Source: Vibrio rumoiensis 1S-45
GTDB taxonomy: Bacteria; Pseudomonadota; Gammaproteobacteria; Enterobacterales; Vibrionaceae
Reading direction: 5' to 3'
DNA length: 64,000 nucleotides
Assembly: GCF_000286955.2 (NCBI RefSeq)
Contig: NZ_AJYK02000003.1
Span: forward strand, 62,001 to 126,000
Of this stretch, positions 50,970-60,576 are shown one piece after another (position 1 is the first letter of the stretch; every line of letters starts with the position of its first letter). Below the pieces are notes generated by a model, which saw only the letters and a program-made list of their open reading frames with translations, was not told the origin of the DNA and made no database searches. Made by a program: the position numbers and the translations under genes.

Positions 50970-50991
50970 TATCATTATCGATAGAATGATA
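50970..50991. promoter_or_regulatory. Palindrome upstream of the PLD-helicase gene
   Basis: TATCATT-ATCGATAG-AATGATA, perfect 7-bp arms, about 100 bp before the helicase start. The gap 50736-51093 holds this, the other palindrome and no gene I can support. Confidence 0.4.
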
Positions 50992-51093
50992 ATATCTAGA
51001 CCTTAATGTTTGGTGATACTGGCAAAAAATCTAATTGCTGAATAAGCACACACCAATAAATTGATCGCGTTAACCTAGAATAAAAGGATCGTT

Positions 51094-54000
51094 ATGCAAC
51101 AGGTTGGAATTTATGAGCAGTTAATTACACAGCTCATTGAAAGCAGAATAGATCGTGATCGTTTTTATGTAGGGGAGCGAGAATTAGATGCCAGTGAAGC
51201 GTCTGTTTGGCTTTCACGTTTTTTATCTCATATATTGCAATACGCGATCAATACGATTCCTTCTGGTCAGAATCAAGTTCAGCAGCAGATTGAATTTTCC
51301 AACCAGTTATTACTGTGGTTAAAAGATAAAATTTCTGATGATGAGTTCATTGATGAAAACTTGCTTGATAGCCAAGGTCGCATTCTCACTTCTCTTTATG
51401 AATTAGATAACCCAATTGCGGCCAATTTAAAGCAATATTCTCAAGATGTATTCCCCTTGACTGGCTTGACCCAAAGTGAATTATTTTGTGGCAGTAATGC
51501 CGGGTTGTCTCTTGAATCTGAATTAAAACGAGAGATATTGTCATCAGATAAAATTTATTGGTTAGTGTCTTTTATTAAATGGACCGGTATCCGAGTTTTT
51601 CGTAAGGAGCTTGAAGAGTTCACGCGTAGTGGTCGAGAGCTGAAAATTATTACTACCTCGTATATGGGGGCGACCGATGCGAAAGCGGTTGAGTTTTTAG
51701 CAAGCCTACCGAATACCGAAGTTAAACTGAGTTACAACACCAACAGTGAAAGGCTGCATGCCAAAAGTTATTTGTTTATGCGGGATACTGGTTTTCATAC
51801 CGGTTATATCGGTTCATCAAACCTGTCTTTTTCTGCCTTAACTAGTGGCTTGGAATGGAATTTAAAGATCACTTCACAAGAAATACCGCATGTCATTAAT
51901 AAATCGTTAAGTACATTTGAAACCTATTGGCAATCGGATGAATTTGAGTATTTTGATGGTGAAGTAGAAAGTAAGCAAAAGTTAGTTAATGCATTAAATG
52001 TAGCGAAAGTGGGCTCAACGAATCAAACGGCTTATTTCTTTGATATACAACCTTATGCCCACCAAAAAGAAATATTAGAACAACTCTCGGTTGAGAGGGA
52101 GTTACATCAACGCTTTCGAAACCTTGTGGTCGCAGCAACGGGGACTGGGAAAACGTTAATTTCGGCTTTTGACTTTGCACGCTTTATCAAGCAAAAGCCT
52201 GATGCAACTTTTTTATTTGTCGCTCACCGAGATGAAATATTAAGACAGGCGCAAGCCTCTTTTCGTGCGGTGCTACGTAACTCATCTTTTGGTGAGTTAT
52301 TGGGTAATGGTGAAAAGCCTACGCACTATCGTCAATTGTTTGCATCAGTACAAAGCCTTAATAATCAATTGGAAGATTTACGTTTAGCGAAAGATTATTA
52401 TGACTACATTGTGATTGATGAAGCTCATCATATTTCCGCAACCAGTTATCGAGGGTTTATTAACTATTTTGAACCTCATATTCTATTAGGGTTAACCGCA
52501 ACACCTGAGAGGCTCGATGGTAGTGATATTGTGCAGGATTTTGGTGGTGTCATCGCGGCTGAAATTCGTTTGCCAGAAGCGATAAACCATCGACATTTGT
52601 GTCCATTTCAATACTTTGCCATTGATGATGATACCGACTTGAGAAGCATTAATTGGAGCCGCGGTCGTTATGATATTTCCCAGTTAACAAATCTTTATAC
52701 TCACAATCAACAGCGAGTGGATAAAATTGTTCAAAGCATGGACGAAATTGTCACGGATATAAGCAATATCAAAGCGTTAGCCTTTTGTGTGAGTAAAGAA
52801 CATGCTAATTACATGTGCCAACAATTTTTATTGAAAGGCATTAATAGCGATGTACTGACGAGTGATAACTCGCAAGATCGTCAGTTGAAAAAACAAATGC
52901 TAGAAAGTGGCCAAGTGAATATCTTGTGTGTCGTTGATATTTTCAATGAAGGTGTGGATATTAAACAAGTTGATACGCTATTGTTTTTAAGACCAACCGA
53001 AAGCCTGACTATTTTTCTGCAGCAACTTGGGCGTGGTTTACGCTTAGCCGATGAAAAGCAATGTTGTACTGTGCTCGATTTTGTCGGTAACTCACGGCCT
53101 GAATACGATTTTTCACATAAATTTAGATCATTGGTGGGAAAAACCAACCACGCCATCAGTGATGAAATTAAACAAGGCTTCCCACACGCCCCTTTGGGGT
53201 GTCGAATCGAACTCTCGAAACGTACCCAAGCGATGGTGTTGACTAATATTAAACAGGCTATATTGAATAAGTCGCGTTTGATCGCTTTGATCCGGCAGTT
53301 TCCTCATCATTATGATTTAACGTTAACGCTCGAACATTTTTTAAAAATGCACCCTCATATTTCACTTGAAGACCTTTATAAAAGAGGTGGGTGGAATGAA
53401 CTTACAATGGAAGCCTTCCCTCATCATGTTCGTGAGCAATCAGAAAACGTATTAGCTAAAGCGTATTATAAAGCGATCAATACTCGCTTTTTAACTTGTG
53501 ATTGCTACCAGTTTTTGAGGTTTGTTTATCAACTTGTTTGTCATGATTTTGTTTTAACCGATGAGATGGATAAGCGAATGGCTTTGATGTGTCATTATGA
53601 TTTTTGGCAAGAATCTGGTCAGAAAATGGGTTTTGCGACATTAGAACAAAGTTTACGTACACTGCACCACCCAGAGTTTCAAGTTGAATTGCAAGATGTA
53701 TTAACCATGTTAATCAATCGCATTTCTCATCAACAAGTTCCCATGTCAGAGGATATTGCATCGCCTTTGCAGATCCATGCGCGTTATACACGTGAACAAA
53801 TACTATCTGGCTTTACTGCTTCAACTTTTGAAACTCGTTCTTCTGCTCGTGAAGGCGTGCTGGATTTAAAAGATCAAAATATTGAGTTGTTGTTTGTAAC
53901 TTTAAATAAAAATGAGAAGCAATTTTCGCCAACCACCATGTACCACGATTACGCGATCAGTGAGCATTTATTTCATTGGCAATCACAAAACAGTGCAAGA

Positions 54001-54237
54001 CCAGATCGTGGAAAAGGGCTGAGTTATATCGAACATAAAGTCACAGGTAAACGGGTTGTATTGTTTGTGCGAGAGCAATCAAAAGATGAATATGGCCGCA
54101 CAATGGGGTTTGTGAATTTTGGTGAAGTAGATTATGTGTCTCATTCGGGCAGCAAACCAATGAGCATCACATGGCAACTCAAACATGAAATGCCTGCATT
54201 TATGTGGAAGCAAGCAGCTAAGTTGGCGGTGGGGTAA
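51094..54237 (+). CDS. PLD-like nuclease / SF2 helicase / DUF3427 protein
   Basis: 1047 residues. After an N-terminal helical stretch comes a PLD-like domain (about 130-290) with HAK near 220 and GSSNLS downstream, then a superfamily 2 helicase (Walker A ATGTGKTLIS at about 348, DEAH box VIDEAHHIS near 441, GLTATPERLDG near 467, VDIFNEGVD, and LGRGLRLADE near 645), and a DUF3427-type C-terminal region (about 690-1047). This is the architecture of stand-alone proteins annotated as DEAD/DEAH helicases with DUF3427, suspected to act on damaged or foreign DNA; function is not established here. The gene is solitary, has its own terminator and is intact. No methylase, ATPase or toxin gene sits beside it. 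Confidence 0.88.
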   Translation: MQQVGIYEQLITQLIESRIDRDRFYVGERELDASEASVWLSRFLSHILQYAINTIPSGQNQVQQQIEFSNQLLLWLKDKISDDEFIDENLLDSQGRILTSLYELDNPIAANLKQYSQDVFPLTGLTQSELFCGSNAGLSLESELKREILSSDKIYWLVSFIKWTGIRVFRKELEEFTRSGRELKIITTSYMGATDAKAVEFLASLPNTEVKLSYNTNSERLHAKSYLFMRDTGFHTGYIGSSNLSFSALTSGLEWNLKITSQEIPHVINKSLSTFETYWQSDEFEYFDGEVESKQKLVNALNVAKVGSTNQTAYFFDIQPYAHQKEILEQLSVERELHQRFRNLVVAATGTGKTLISAFDFARFIKQKPDATFLFVAHRDEILRQAQASFRAVLRNSSFGELLGNGEKPTHYRQLFASVQSLNNQLEDLRLAKDYYDYIVIDEAHHISATSYRGFINYFEPHILLGLTATPERLDGSDIVQDFGGVIAAEIRLPEAINHRHLCPFQYFAIDDDTDLRSINWSRGRYDISQLTNLYTHNQQRVDKIVQSMDEIVTDISNIKALAFCVSKEHANYMCQQFLLKGINSDVLTSDNSQDRQLKKQMLESGQVNILCVVDIFNEGVDIKQVDTLLFLRPTESLTIFLQQLGRGLRLADEKQCCTVLDFVGNSRPEYDFSHKFRSLVGKTNHAISDEIKQGFPHAPLGCRIELSKRTQAMVLTNIKQAILNKSRLIALIRQFPHHYDLTLTLEHFLKMHPHISLEDLYKRGGWNELTMEAFPHHVREQSENVLAKAYYKAINTRFLTCDCYQFLRFVYQLVCHDFVLTDEMDKRMALMCHYDFWQESGQKMGFATLEQSLRTLHHPEFQVELQDVLTMLINRISHQQVPMSEDIASPLQIHARYTREQILSGFTASTFETRSSAREGVLDLKDQNIELLFVTLNKNEKQFSPTTMYHDYAISEHLFHWQSQNSARPDRGKGLSYIEHKVTGKRVVLFVREQSKDEYGRTMGFVNFGEVDYVSHSGSKPMSITWQLKHEMPAFMWKQAAKLAVG

Positions 54238-54255
54238 CTGCTAAAAACAACAAAA

Positions 54256-54275
54256 AGCCCTCAACAAAGAGGGCT
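54256..54275. terminator. Terminator shared by the helicase gene and yicC
   Basis: Stem AGCCCTC / GAGGGCT (54256-54262, 54269-54275). The minus-strand side runs into TTTTTGTTG, a strong end for yicC; the plus side is weaker. Confidence 0.8.
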
Positions 54276-54303
54276 CATTTAGTATAGATTACAGTGCTAT
54301 TGA

Positions 54304-55170
54304 TTACTCAATATTCTGAATCTGCTCACGCATTTGCTCAATCAAGACTTTCAATTCCACACCCGATGCCGTGACATCGGTACTGATTGACTTAGACGCT
54401 AGTGTATTTGCTTCACGGTTAAATTCTTGCATCATAAAATCGAGTTTACGGCCACAGGCGCCGCCTTTTTTCATGATGTTGGTGGCTTCTTTTACGTGAG
54501 AATCAAGGCGGTCTAGCTCTTCTGCAACGTCTGACTTTTGTGCCAGTAAGATCAGCTCTTGCTCTACGCGTGAGCTGTCGAGTTCAATGCTGGCTTCTTC
54601 GAATTTTTTCAAGAGACGATCACGTTGCCATTGTAAGATCTCAGGCATGCGAGCTCGCACTTTGGTGGCTTGTTCGGTAATGGCGGTTAAACGCTGCTCG
54701 ATTAGCGCTTTCATGTTGTCGCCTTCACGGCCACGGGCATCGATGAAATCGCTCATCGCGTCTTCAAATGCTTCAAGTAATTCTTTTTGAATGGTGTCCA
54801 TGTCTTGCTCTGGTGCTTCCATCACGCCCGGCCAGTTCATCACTTGGAATGGGTTGATGCGAGATTCTTCACCGGTTAGAGACATGACTTGATTGGCTGC
54901 CTTGATCACTTGCTTAGCCAGATCTTCATTAATGTTAAGATCGTTTTGCGCTTTTGAGTTGGCTTCAAAACGTAGGTGACATTCCACTTTGCCGCGTGCT
55001 AAGCGCTTGCGAAAACGCTCACGTAAGATTGGTTCTAGGCCGCGAAATTGCTCTGGTAGGCGGAAGTACGTTTCAAGGTAACGTTGGTTGACACTGCGGA
55101 TTTCCCACACTGCGTTGCCCCAATCTGATTTGATTTCTTTGCGGGCATAAGCGGTCATGCTGTAGATCAT
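54304..55170 (-). CDS. yicC: YicC family endoribonuclease
   Basis: 288 residues. YicC-family proteins have N-terminal YicC and C-terminal DUF1732 domains; E. coli YicC has been described as an endoribonuclease acting on some small RNAs. Family blocks: MTAYARKEIKSDWG, EIRSVNQRYLE, and the C-terminal KKGGACGRKLDFMMQEFNREANT (core GRKLDFMMQEFNREANT). The gene diverges from rph, the usual arrangement. Confidence 0.92.
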   Translation of the reverse strand: MIYSMTAYARKEIKSDWGNAVWEIRSVNQRYLETYFRLPEQFRGLEPILRERFRKRLARGKVECHLRFEANSKAQNDLNINEDLAKQVIKAANQVMSLTGEESRINPFQVMNWPGVMEAPEQDMDTIQKELLEAFEDAMSDFIDARGREGDNMKALIEQRLTAITEQATKVRARMPEILQWQRDRLLKKFEEASIELDSSRVEQELILLAQKSDVAEELDRLDSHVKEATNIMKKGGACGRKLDFMMQEFNREANTLASKSISTDVTASGVELKVLIEQMREQIQNIE

Positions 55171-55327
55171 TGGACTTTCCTAAAAGCAAGAATAAGGATA
55201 ATTTTCTACCGGCTATGTTAGCACAAGTCATAGTGAAAATGAGCAAACTCACCACGACAAGATCGCTTTTTGATGGCAAGATCGTTATAATCTGCCACCA
55301 ATTCTATCGCTAATCAGGTATACCTTT

Positions 55328-56056
55328 ATGTCTTCAACTTTACGTCCAAACGATCGCGCTGCGGATCAAGTTCGTCCTATTAAAATGACTCGTAACTACA
55401 CCGCTTATGCTGAAGGGTCAGTCTTGGTGGAATTTGGCAACACCAAAGTATTGTGTAACGCCAGTGTTGAAGAAAAAGTACCAGGTTGGCTAAAAGGCCG
55501 TGGTAAAGGTTGGGTAACGGCTGAATACGGCATGTTGCCACGCGCGACTCACACTCGTAACCGTCGTGAAGCGGCAAGTGGTAAGCAAGGTGGACGCACG
55601 ATGGAAATCCAACGTCTGATTGCGCGTAGCTTACGTGCAGTGGTGGACTTGGAAGTTCTTGGTGAGATGATGATCACGGTTGATTGTGATGTGATTCAAG
55701 CTGATGGCGGCACTCGTACCGCTTCTATTTCTGGCGCAAGTGTAGCACTGGCCGATGCGATTCAATCACTAATGGCTTCAGGTAAATTGAAGAAAAATCC
55801 AATGAAAGGCCATGTTGCGGCAGTTTCGGTTGGTATCTTGGGCGAAAATGCACTGTGTGATTTGGAATACGTGGAAGATTCAGCAGCCGATACCGATATG
55901 AACGTGGTGATGACGGAAGATGGCAAGATGATTGAAGTGCAAGGCACAGCAGAAGGCGAAGCGTTTTCTCGTGCAGAGTTAAACCAATTATTGGATTTAG
56001 CGGAAAAAGGCATTAACGATATTATCGCAGTGCAAAAAGCCACTCTGGCAGAATAG
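55328..56056 (+). CDS. rph: Ribonuclease PH
   Basis: Phosphorolytic 3'-to-5' exoribonuclease that trims tRNA 3' ends. 242 residues, hexamer-forming RNase PH fold: [36 protein letters not shown] and [17 protein letters not shown] (phosphate/active-site strands). Full length and intact, unlike the frameshifted rph of E. coli K-12. The stop is 10 nt before the terminator stem that precedes pyrE. Confidence 0.97.
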   Translation: MSSTLRPNDRAADQVRPIKMTRNYTAYAEGSVLVEFGNTKVLCNASVEEKVPGWLKGRGKGWVTAEYGMLPRATHTRNRREAASGKQGGRTMEIQRLIARSLRAVVDLEVLGEMMITVDCDVIQADGGTRTASISGASVALADAIQSLMASGKLKKNPMKGHVAAVSVGILGENALCDLEYVEDSAADTDMNVVMTEDGKMIEVQGTAEGEAFSRAELNQLLDLAEKGINDIIAVQKATLAE

Positions 56057-56057
56057 T

Positions 56058-56094
56058 TTGTTTTTATAGCTCCTCATTGAGGGGCTATTTTTTT
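56058..56094 (+). terminator. Terminator/attenuator between rph and pyrE
   Basis: A T-rich stretch (56058-56065) is followed at once by a 10-bp stem ATAGCTCCTC / GAGGGGCTAT (56066-56075, 56079-56088; one G-T pair) and a T run. The rph stop is 10 nt before the stem, so a ribosome finishing rph would cover it. This is the E. coli pyrE attenuator arrangement. Confidence 0.8.
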
Positions 56095-56149
56095 GAGTAC
56101 AGTTTGAGTCTGTTATGTTTATTACAGCTGAAATTGAAGATGAAACCCT

Positions 56150-56180
56150 CTAGGAACTAGAAAACTAGGGACTAGGAACC
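56150..56180. repeat. CTAGGAACTAG-type direct repeats upstream of pyrE
   Basis: CTAGGAACTAG (56150-56160) and CTAGGGACTAGGAACC (56165-56180) are overlapping near-copies of one unit, ending 17 bp before the pyrE start. Confidence 0.5.
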
Positions 56181-56197
56181 AAAATAGAGATTTATCC

Positions 56198-56839
56198 ATG
56201 AAAGCATATCAACGTGAATTTATTGAATTTGCCTTAGAAAAAGAAGTATTAAAATTTGGTGAGTTTACTTTAAAGTCTGGCCGTACTAGCCCTTATTTCT
56301 TTAATGCCGGTTTGTTTAATACTGGCCGTGATTTAGCGCGTTTAGGTCGTTTTTATGCCGCAGCGTTAGCAGAGTCTGGCATTCAATTTGATGTGTTATT
56401 TGGCCCAGCTTACAAAGGCATTCCTATTGCAACTACCACTGCGGTTGCATTAGCCGATCACCATGATATCGACACGCCTTACTGCTTTAACCGTAAAGAA
56501 GCTAAAGATCACGGTGAAGGTGGCAACTTGGTGGGGAATCCCCTAGAAGGCCGCATTATGCTGGTGGACGATGTGATCACCGCAGGCACAGCCATTCGTG
56601 AGTCAATGGAAATCATCAAAGCTAATGGCGCAGACTTAGCGGGCGTATTGGTGGCGATTGATCGTCAAGAAAAAGGCAAAGGCGAGCTGTCGGCGATTCA
56701 AGAAGTAGAGCGTGATTTTGGTTGTGCGGTGATTTCTATCATTAGCCTTGGCGATTTAGTGACGTATCTTGAAGAGCAAGGCAACAGTGCCGAGCAGTTA
56801 GAGTCGGTTAAAGCTTACCGCGCTCAATACGGTATTTAG
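56198..56839 (+). CDS. pyrE: Orotate phosphoribosyltransferase PyrE
   Basis: Converts orotate and PRPP to OMP in pyrimidine synthesis. 213 residues. The PRPP loop is [13 protein letters not shown] (about 121-133), with [27 protein letters not shown] and [12 protein letters not shown] in other parts of the site. Expression is probably governed by the attenuator before it. Confidence 0.97.
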   Translation: MKAYQREFIEFALEKEVLKFGEFTLKSGRTSPYFFNAGLFNTGRDLARLGRFYAAALAESGIQFDVLFGPAYKGIPIATTTAVALADHHDIDTPYCFNRKEAKDHGEGGNLVGNPLEGRIMLVDDVITAGTAIRESMEIIKANGADLAGVLVAIDRQEKGKGELSAIQEVERDFGCAVISIISLGDLVTYLEEQGNSAEQLESVKAYRAQYGI

Positions 56840-56905
56840 TCTATCTTTCAATTATTTCGACTATTTGGCTATTTAGCTAAACGGTAAAGTGATTATTAAT
56901 ATTTC

Positions 56906-56945
56906 AAACCCCGTCATTTCATTAGGAGTGGAGGGGTTTTTGTTT
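56906..56945 (+). terminator. Probable terminator after pyrE
   Basis: AAACCCC (56906-56912) pairs with GGGGTTT (56933-56939) and is followed by T residues. The 20-nt loop is longer than usual. Confidence 0.65.
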
Positions 56946-57008
56946 GTCGGAAGTACCGTTTTGAGTCCTAAGTTTTTAGAAGCGTATATTGAATCGACTT
57001 CTCTAAAC

Positions 57009-57026
57009 TGTAAATAAAAATATACA
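57009..57026. promoter_or_regulatory. TyrR-like box upstream of tyrP
   Basis: TGTAAATAAAAATATACA matches the TyrR consensus TGTAAA-N6-TTTACA at 11 of 12 fixed positions. It is 126 bp before the start codon. TyrR controls tyrP in E. coli through such boxes. Confidence 0.6.
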
Positions 57027-57151
57027 CAGTAATTTATCTGGCTTTTTGTGTGATATTTGACCCAATATGGCTGCTTTTTTGAATTGATAGGTCGATTTAT
57101 CTGAGTTAAGTGGTAAATTGTCGTAAATTATTTTGGACGGTAAGTGTAAAA

Positions 57152-58357
57152 ATGAGTAATTCAAAGGTTTTAGGCAGTACTTTGATTATTGCGGGCACCA
57201 CGATCGGTGCAGGTATGCTAGCGCTTCCGATTGCATCTGCTGGTTTAGGTTTTATGACCTCGCTGGCGATCATGGTCGCAATGTGGGGCTTAATGGCGTA
57301 TACCGCTCTGTTAATGTTGGAGCTGCATCAGCATGCGGATTTCGATGCGACCTTGCATACGCTAGCGAAACAATTCCTTGGTGATAAAGGAAAGTGGATC
57401 GCGACCTTTGCAATGCTGTTTTTGTTTTACGCGTTATGCGCAGCTTATATTGCTGGTGGTGGTGGTCAATTCAATGCCAAGTTGCATAACTGGTTCTCGC
57501 TGGATGTGTCTAATGGTGTGGGTACGTTAATCTTTACCGTCTTGATTGCTTCGATTGTGACTTTTGGCACTCAGTCGGTCGATCGGGTGAATCGTGTTTT
57601 GTTTACTTGTAAATTGATCGCGATGGCTGCGATGTTGTTCTTTTTAACGCCTAATATTCAAGCGGTTCACCTGGTGAATATGCCACTTGAGAAAGGGCTA
57701 ATCATTGCGGCGCTTCCTGTTATTTTCACTTCTTTTGGTTTCCATGGCAGTATTCCTGCGGTGGTACGTTATTTAAAATTGGATATGAAAGCGCTGAAGA
57801 AGGTGATGGTTTTCGGATCTTTGCTTCCGTTGGTGGTTTATATTTTATGGCAATTGGCGACGTTAGGTGTGGTTGATCAAGCCACGCTCTCTCAAGCGAC
57901 GGATGTCAGTTCTTTAGTCGGCACTTTGTCTCAAGTGATCCATAATTCAGTAATCTCTCAGATTGTTTCTGTGTTTGCCGATTTGGCGCTGATTACATCA
58001 TTTTTAGGTGTGAGCTTAGGCTTGTTTGAGTTTTTAGGCGATAGCTTGAATAAGAGGCAAACCAAAGGTGGCCGTGTTGGTATCGCTTTAGTGACGTTTG
58101 TTCCACCATTGTGTTTTGCTTTGTTCTACCCACAAGGCTTTATTATGGCGTTAGGCTATGCGGCCATTGCGCTCGCCATTCTTGCTATCTTGTTACCTGT
58201 GGCTATGGTGATGAAAGCACGCGCTTTGCATCAAGATAAGCAAGCCTTTACTGTTTCAGGTGGTACACCAGCATTATTGCTGACGCTTGCTGCGGGTATT
58301 GTGATTATTGTGGTTCAGGTAATGATTAGCCTGGGTGTGCTACCGGCGATAGGGTAA
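57152..58357 (+). CDS. tyrP: Aromatic amino acid permease, TyrP-like
   Basis: 401-residue inner-membrane protein of the HAAAP family (E. coli TyrP 403), with about 11 hydrophobic segments. Family marks are GSTLIIAGTTIGAGMLALP at the N-terminus, FHGSIPAVVRYL in the middle, and FADLALITSFLGVSLGLFEF. Tyrosine is the most likely substrate, supported by the TyrR-like box, but Mtr or TnaB-type tryptophan specificity cannot be excluded by eye. ATG 57152 is chosen over an upstream in-frame start (57110) that would add hydrophilic, unconserved residues. Confidence 0.87.
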   Translation: MSNSKVLGSTLIIAGTTIGAGMLALPIASAGLGFMTSLAIMVAMWGLMAYTALLMLELHQHADFDATLHTLAKQFLGDKGKWIATFAMLFLFYALCAAYIAGGGGQFNAKLHNWFSLDVSNGVGTLIFTVLIASIVTFGTQSVDRVNRVLFTCKLIAMAAMLFFLTPNIQAVHLVNMPLEKGLIIAALPVIFTSFGFHGSIPAVVRYLKLDMKALKKVMVFGSLLPLVVYILWQLATLGVVDQATLSQATDVSSLVGTLSQVIHNSVISQIVSVFADLALITSFLGVSLGLFEFLGDSLNKRQTKGGRVGIALVTFVPPLCFALFYPQGFIMALGYAAIALAILAILLPVAMVMKARALHQDKQAFTVSGGTPALLLTLAAGIVIIVVQVMISLGVLPAIG

Positions 58358-58404
58358 TAGTAAAACGATTGTAGTAACTCTTACTGGAATTAAGAACACA
58401 AAAA

Positions 58405-58436
58405 AACCACTGAACTTTCATTCAGTGGTTTTTGTA
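58405..58436. terminator. Bidirectional terminator between tyrP and crp
   Basis: 10-bp perfect stem AACCACTGAA / TTCAGTGGTT (58405-58414, 58421-58430) with A-rich left and T-rich right flanks between converging genes. Confidence 0.9.
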
Positions 58437-58463
58437 TTTTAGAGCGGAGTTAAACGCTAATGT

Positions 58464-59096
58464 TTAGCGAGTACCGTAAACTACGATGGTTTTACCATGC
58501 GCAGAAATTAGGTTTTGCTCTTCTAGCATCTTTAAGATACGACCAACAGTTTCACGTGAACAGCCAACAATCTGACCAATCTCTTGACGAGTGATCTTGA
58601 TTTGCATGCCATCTGGGTGAGTCATTGCATCTGGTTGTTTTGCTAGGTTTAGTAGCGTTTGAGCAATACGGCCAGTTACGTCTAAGAAAGCAAGATCGCC
58701 AACTTTTTGACTGGTAATTTGCAGGCGTTTTGCCATTTGCGCAGAAAGGCGCATTAAAATATCTGGGTTAACTTGGATAAGTTGGCGGAACTTCTTAAAT
58801 GAAATCTCTGCTACTTCACAAGGAGATTTAGCGCGAACCCAAGCGGTACGCTCTTGATCTTCTTCAAATAAGCCTAATTCACCAATAAAGTCACCTTGGT
58901 TCAAGTAAGACAAGATCATCTCTTTGCCTTCTTCATCCTTGATTAATACAGCCACCGACCCTTTTACGATGTAATACAGTGTTTCTGCTTTTTCGCCAGC
59001 ATGAATCAAAGTACTTTTTGATGGGTACTTATGGATGTGACAGTGCGATAGAAACCACTCTAATGTTGGGTCAGTTTGAGGTTTACCTAGAACCAT
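58464..59096 (-). CDS. crp: Cyclic AMP receptor protein Crp
   Basis: Global regulator that binds cAMP and activates or represses catabolic genes; in Vibrio it also affects motility, competence and quorum sensing. 210 residues, nearly identical to E. coli CRP: cAMP-binding loop [20 protein letters not shown], hinge [20 protein letters not shown], and helix-turn-helix [26 protein letters not shown] lies upstream of the ATG. A CRP-like site in the gap before it suggests autoregulation. Confidence 0.98.
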   Translation of the reverse strand: MVLGKPQTDPTLEWFLSHCHIHKYPSKSTLIHAGEKAETLYYIVKGSVAVLIKDEEGKEMILSYLNQGDFIGELGLFEEDQERTAWVRAKSPCEVAEISFKKFRQLIQVNPDILMRLSAQMAKRLQITSQKVGDLAFLDVTGRIAQTLLNLAKQPDAMTHPDGMQIKITRQEIGQIVGCSRETVGRILKMLEEQNLISAHGKTIVVYGTR

Positions 59097-59288
59097 AATT
59101 TGTTACTTCCTCTACAAGGCTTGCTCAGTTTTGAGTCATTCATCCTGAGACCGGCTAACTGGTCAAATAGAATAGGTGTTAATTGTTATAGCTGCAAGTT
59201 CTCTTACAGTCGCTTTTAAATACTACCTCTTTCTCATCACAATTTCTTGACTTTGATTAATGGATAAGCAGGTTTCATGGCATGAAAG

Positions 59289-59304
59289 TGTGCACAAACT
59301 CACA
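59289..59304. promoter_or_regulatory. CRP-like site upstream of crp
   Basis: TGTGCACAAACTCACA matches TGTGA-N6-TCACA at 9 of 10 positions. It lies about 190 bp before the crp start, in the crp-prkB gap. The rest of 59097-59337 shows no gene. Confidence 0.6.
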
Positions 59305-59337
59305 GTATAGAGAGTAATCGGCTTATTCTGATCAATG

Positions 59338-60207
59338 CTAGCCAATTTTCCCAGTTTCTATCAGTTGATGAAGAATTGGTTGAATGATCAGTTCCATTGC
59401 AAAACTCATTTTACCGCCCGGTACCACTAGGGTGTTATGACGAGACATAAACGAGCCTTCTATCATGGCCAGTAAATAAGGGTAATCGACATTCTTGATA
59501 CCACGCAGCCGAATAACGACAAAACTTTCATCAAGGCTTGGAATGCCTTTAGCGTTCAAAGGGTTTGAAGTGTCTACCGTCGGAACTCGCTGGAAGTTGA
59601 TATGGGTACGAGAGAACTGTGGTGTGATGTAATTTAAGTAATCGTCCATCGAGCGAACAATTGAATCCATTACAGCTTCTCGTGAATGACCACGATCGCG
59701 CGTGTCACGAACAAATTTCTGAATCCATTCTAAGTTTACAATTGGCACCATGCCAATCAGAAAATCGACATGCTTAGAGACATTGACATCATCATCAACC
59801 ACACCACCATGAAGACCTTCATAGAATAAAACGTCGGTGTTTTCGGCTAGATCCTGCCACGGAGTAAATGTGCCTGGCATTTGGTTGTAAGGTACGGCTT
59901 CATCAAAGCTATGAAGATAACGGCGCACTTTACCGGCACCATCTTGCCCATACTTTTTGAAGAAGTCAGCAAGAGCCGGAAAATCATTGGCTTCAGGACC
60001 AAAATAGCTGATGTGCTTGCCTTGTTCTTTGGCTTTGCGGATAGCGACATCCATTTCGGGGCGCGTGTAGCGATGAAAGCTATCCCCTTCAACCCAAGAT
60101 GCTTTGATATTCATCATATTGAACATTTTTCTAAAGGTTTCAGAGGTGGTAGTGGTACCCGCACCAGAAGAACCTGTTACTGCAATAATGGGATGCTTTG
60201 CCGACAT
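59338..60207 (-). CDS. prkB: Phosphoribulokinase-like protein PrkB
   Basis: 289 residues, homologous to E. coli PrkB (YhfQ-adjacent) and to photosynthetic phosphoribulokinases, but there is no Calvin cycle in these bacteria and the cellular role is not settled. P-loop GSSGAGTTTT, with the usual lysine replaced as in E. coli PrkB, then GDSFHRYTRPEMD, SYFGPEANDF, PGTFTPW and FYEGLHGGVV. Same strand as crp, but a CRP-like site between them suggests crp has its own promoter. Confidence 0.93.
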   Translation of the reverse strand: MSAKHPIIAVTGSSGAGTTTTSETFRKMFNMMNIKASWVEGDSFHRYTRPEMDVAIRKAKEQGKHISYFGPEANDFPALADFFKKYGQDGAGKVRRYLHSFDEAVPYNQMPGTFTPWQDLAENTDVLFYEGLHGGVVDDDVNVSKHVDFLIGMVPIVNLEWIQKFVRDTRDRGHSREAVMDSIVRSMDDYLNYITPQFSRTHINFQRVPTVDTSNPLNAKGIPSLDESFVVIRLRGIKNVDYPYLLAMIEGSFMSRHNTLVVPGGKMSFAMELIIQPILHQLIETGKIG

Positions 60208-60327
60208 GATAATCCTTTATTCAGACTTCGATAATGAAGTCCAGTGTAGGGGAATGTGAAGAAATAATAAATAGCGATGAAAATGTGTGGTGATGAATAT
60301 CTACATCTTCATCGATTTATAATAGGG

Positions 60328-60543
60328 CTATTTCAGTTCATTTATCGCTTTAATATCAACGCTTTCGTGCAACTCAGAGAAGACAATAGCAATGCTTCCT
60401 GCTTGGAGTTGAGCTTTGACTTGTTTGATTTTGGTTTCAAGAGAGGTTTCTTGCATGCCGTAATCGGTACCTTCACGTAAAATGAACTCTTTGATGAGGT
60501 TTTCTAGGGTATCGGGATCGATTTGTTGCCAAGGAATAATCAT
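60328..60543 (-). CDS. YheU family protein
   Basis: 71-residue conserved protein of unknown function (UPF0270). The family start [17 protein letters not shown] and the conserved [10 protein letters not shown] are present. Located upstream of prkB, as in E. coli; E. coli also has yheT next to yheU, which is absent here. Confidence 0.9.
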   Translation of the reverse strand: MIIPWQQIDPDTLENLIKEFILREGTDYGMQETSLETKIKQVKAQLQAGSIAIVFSELHESVDIKAINELK

Positions 60544-60576
60544 AAATACTGCTGTGATTAGAAGTGAATAAAGAAA

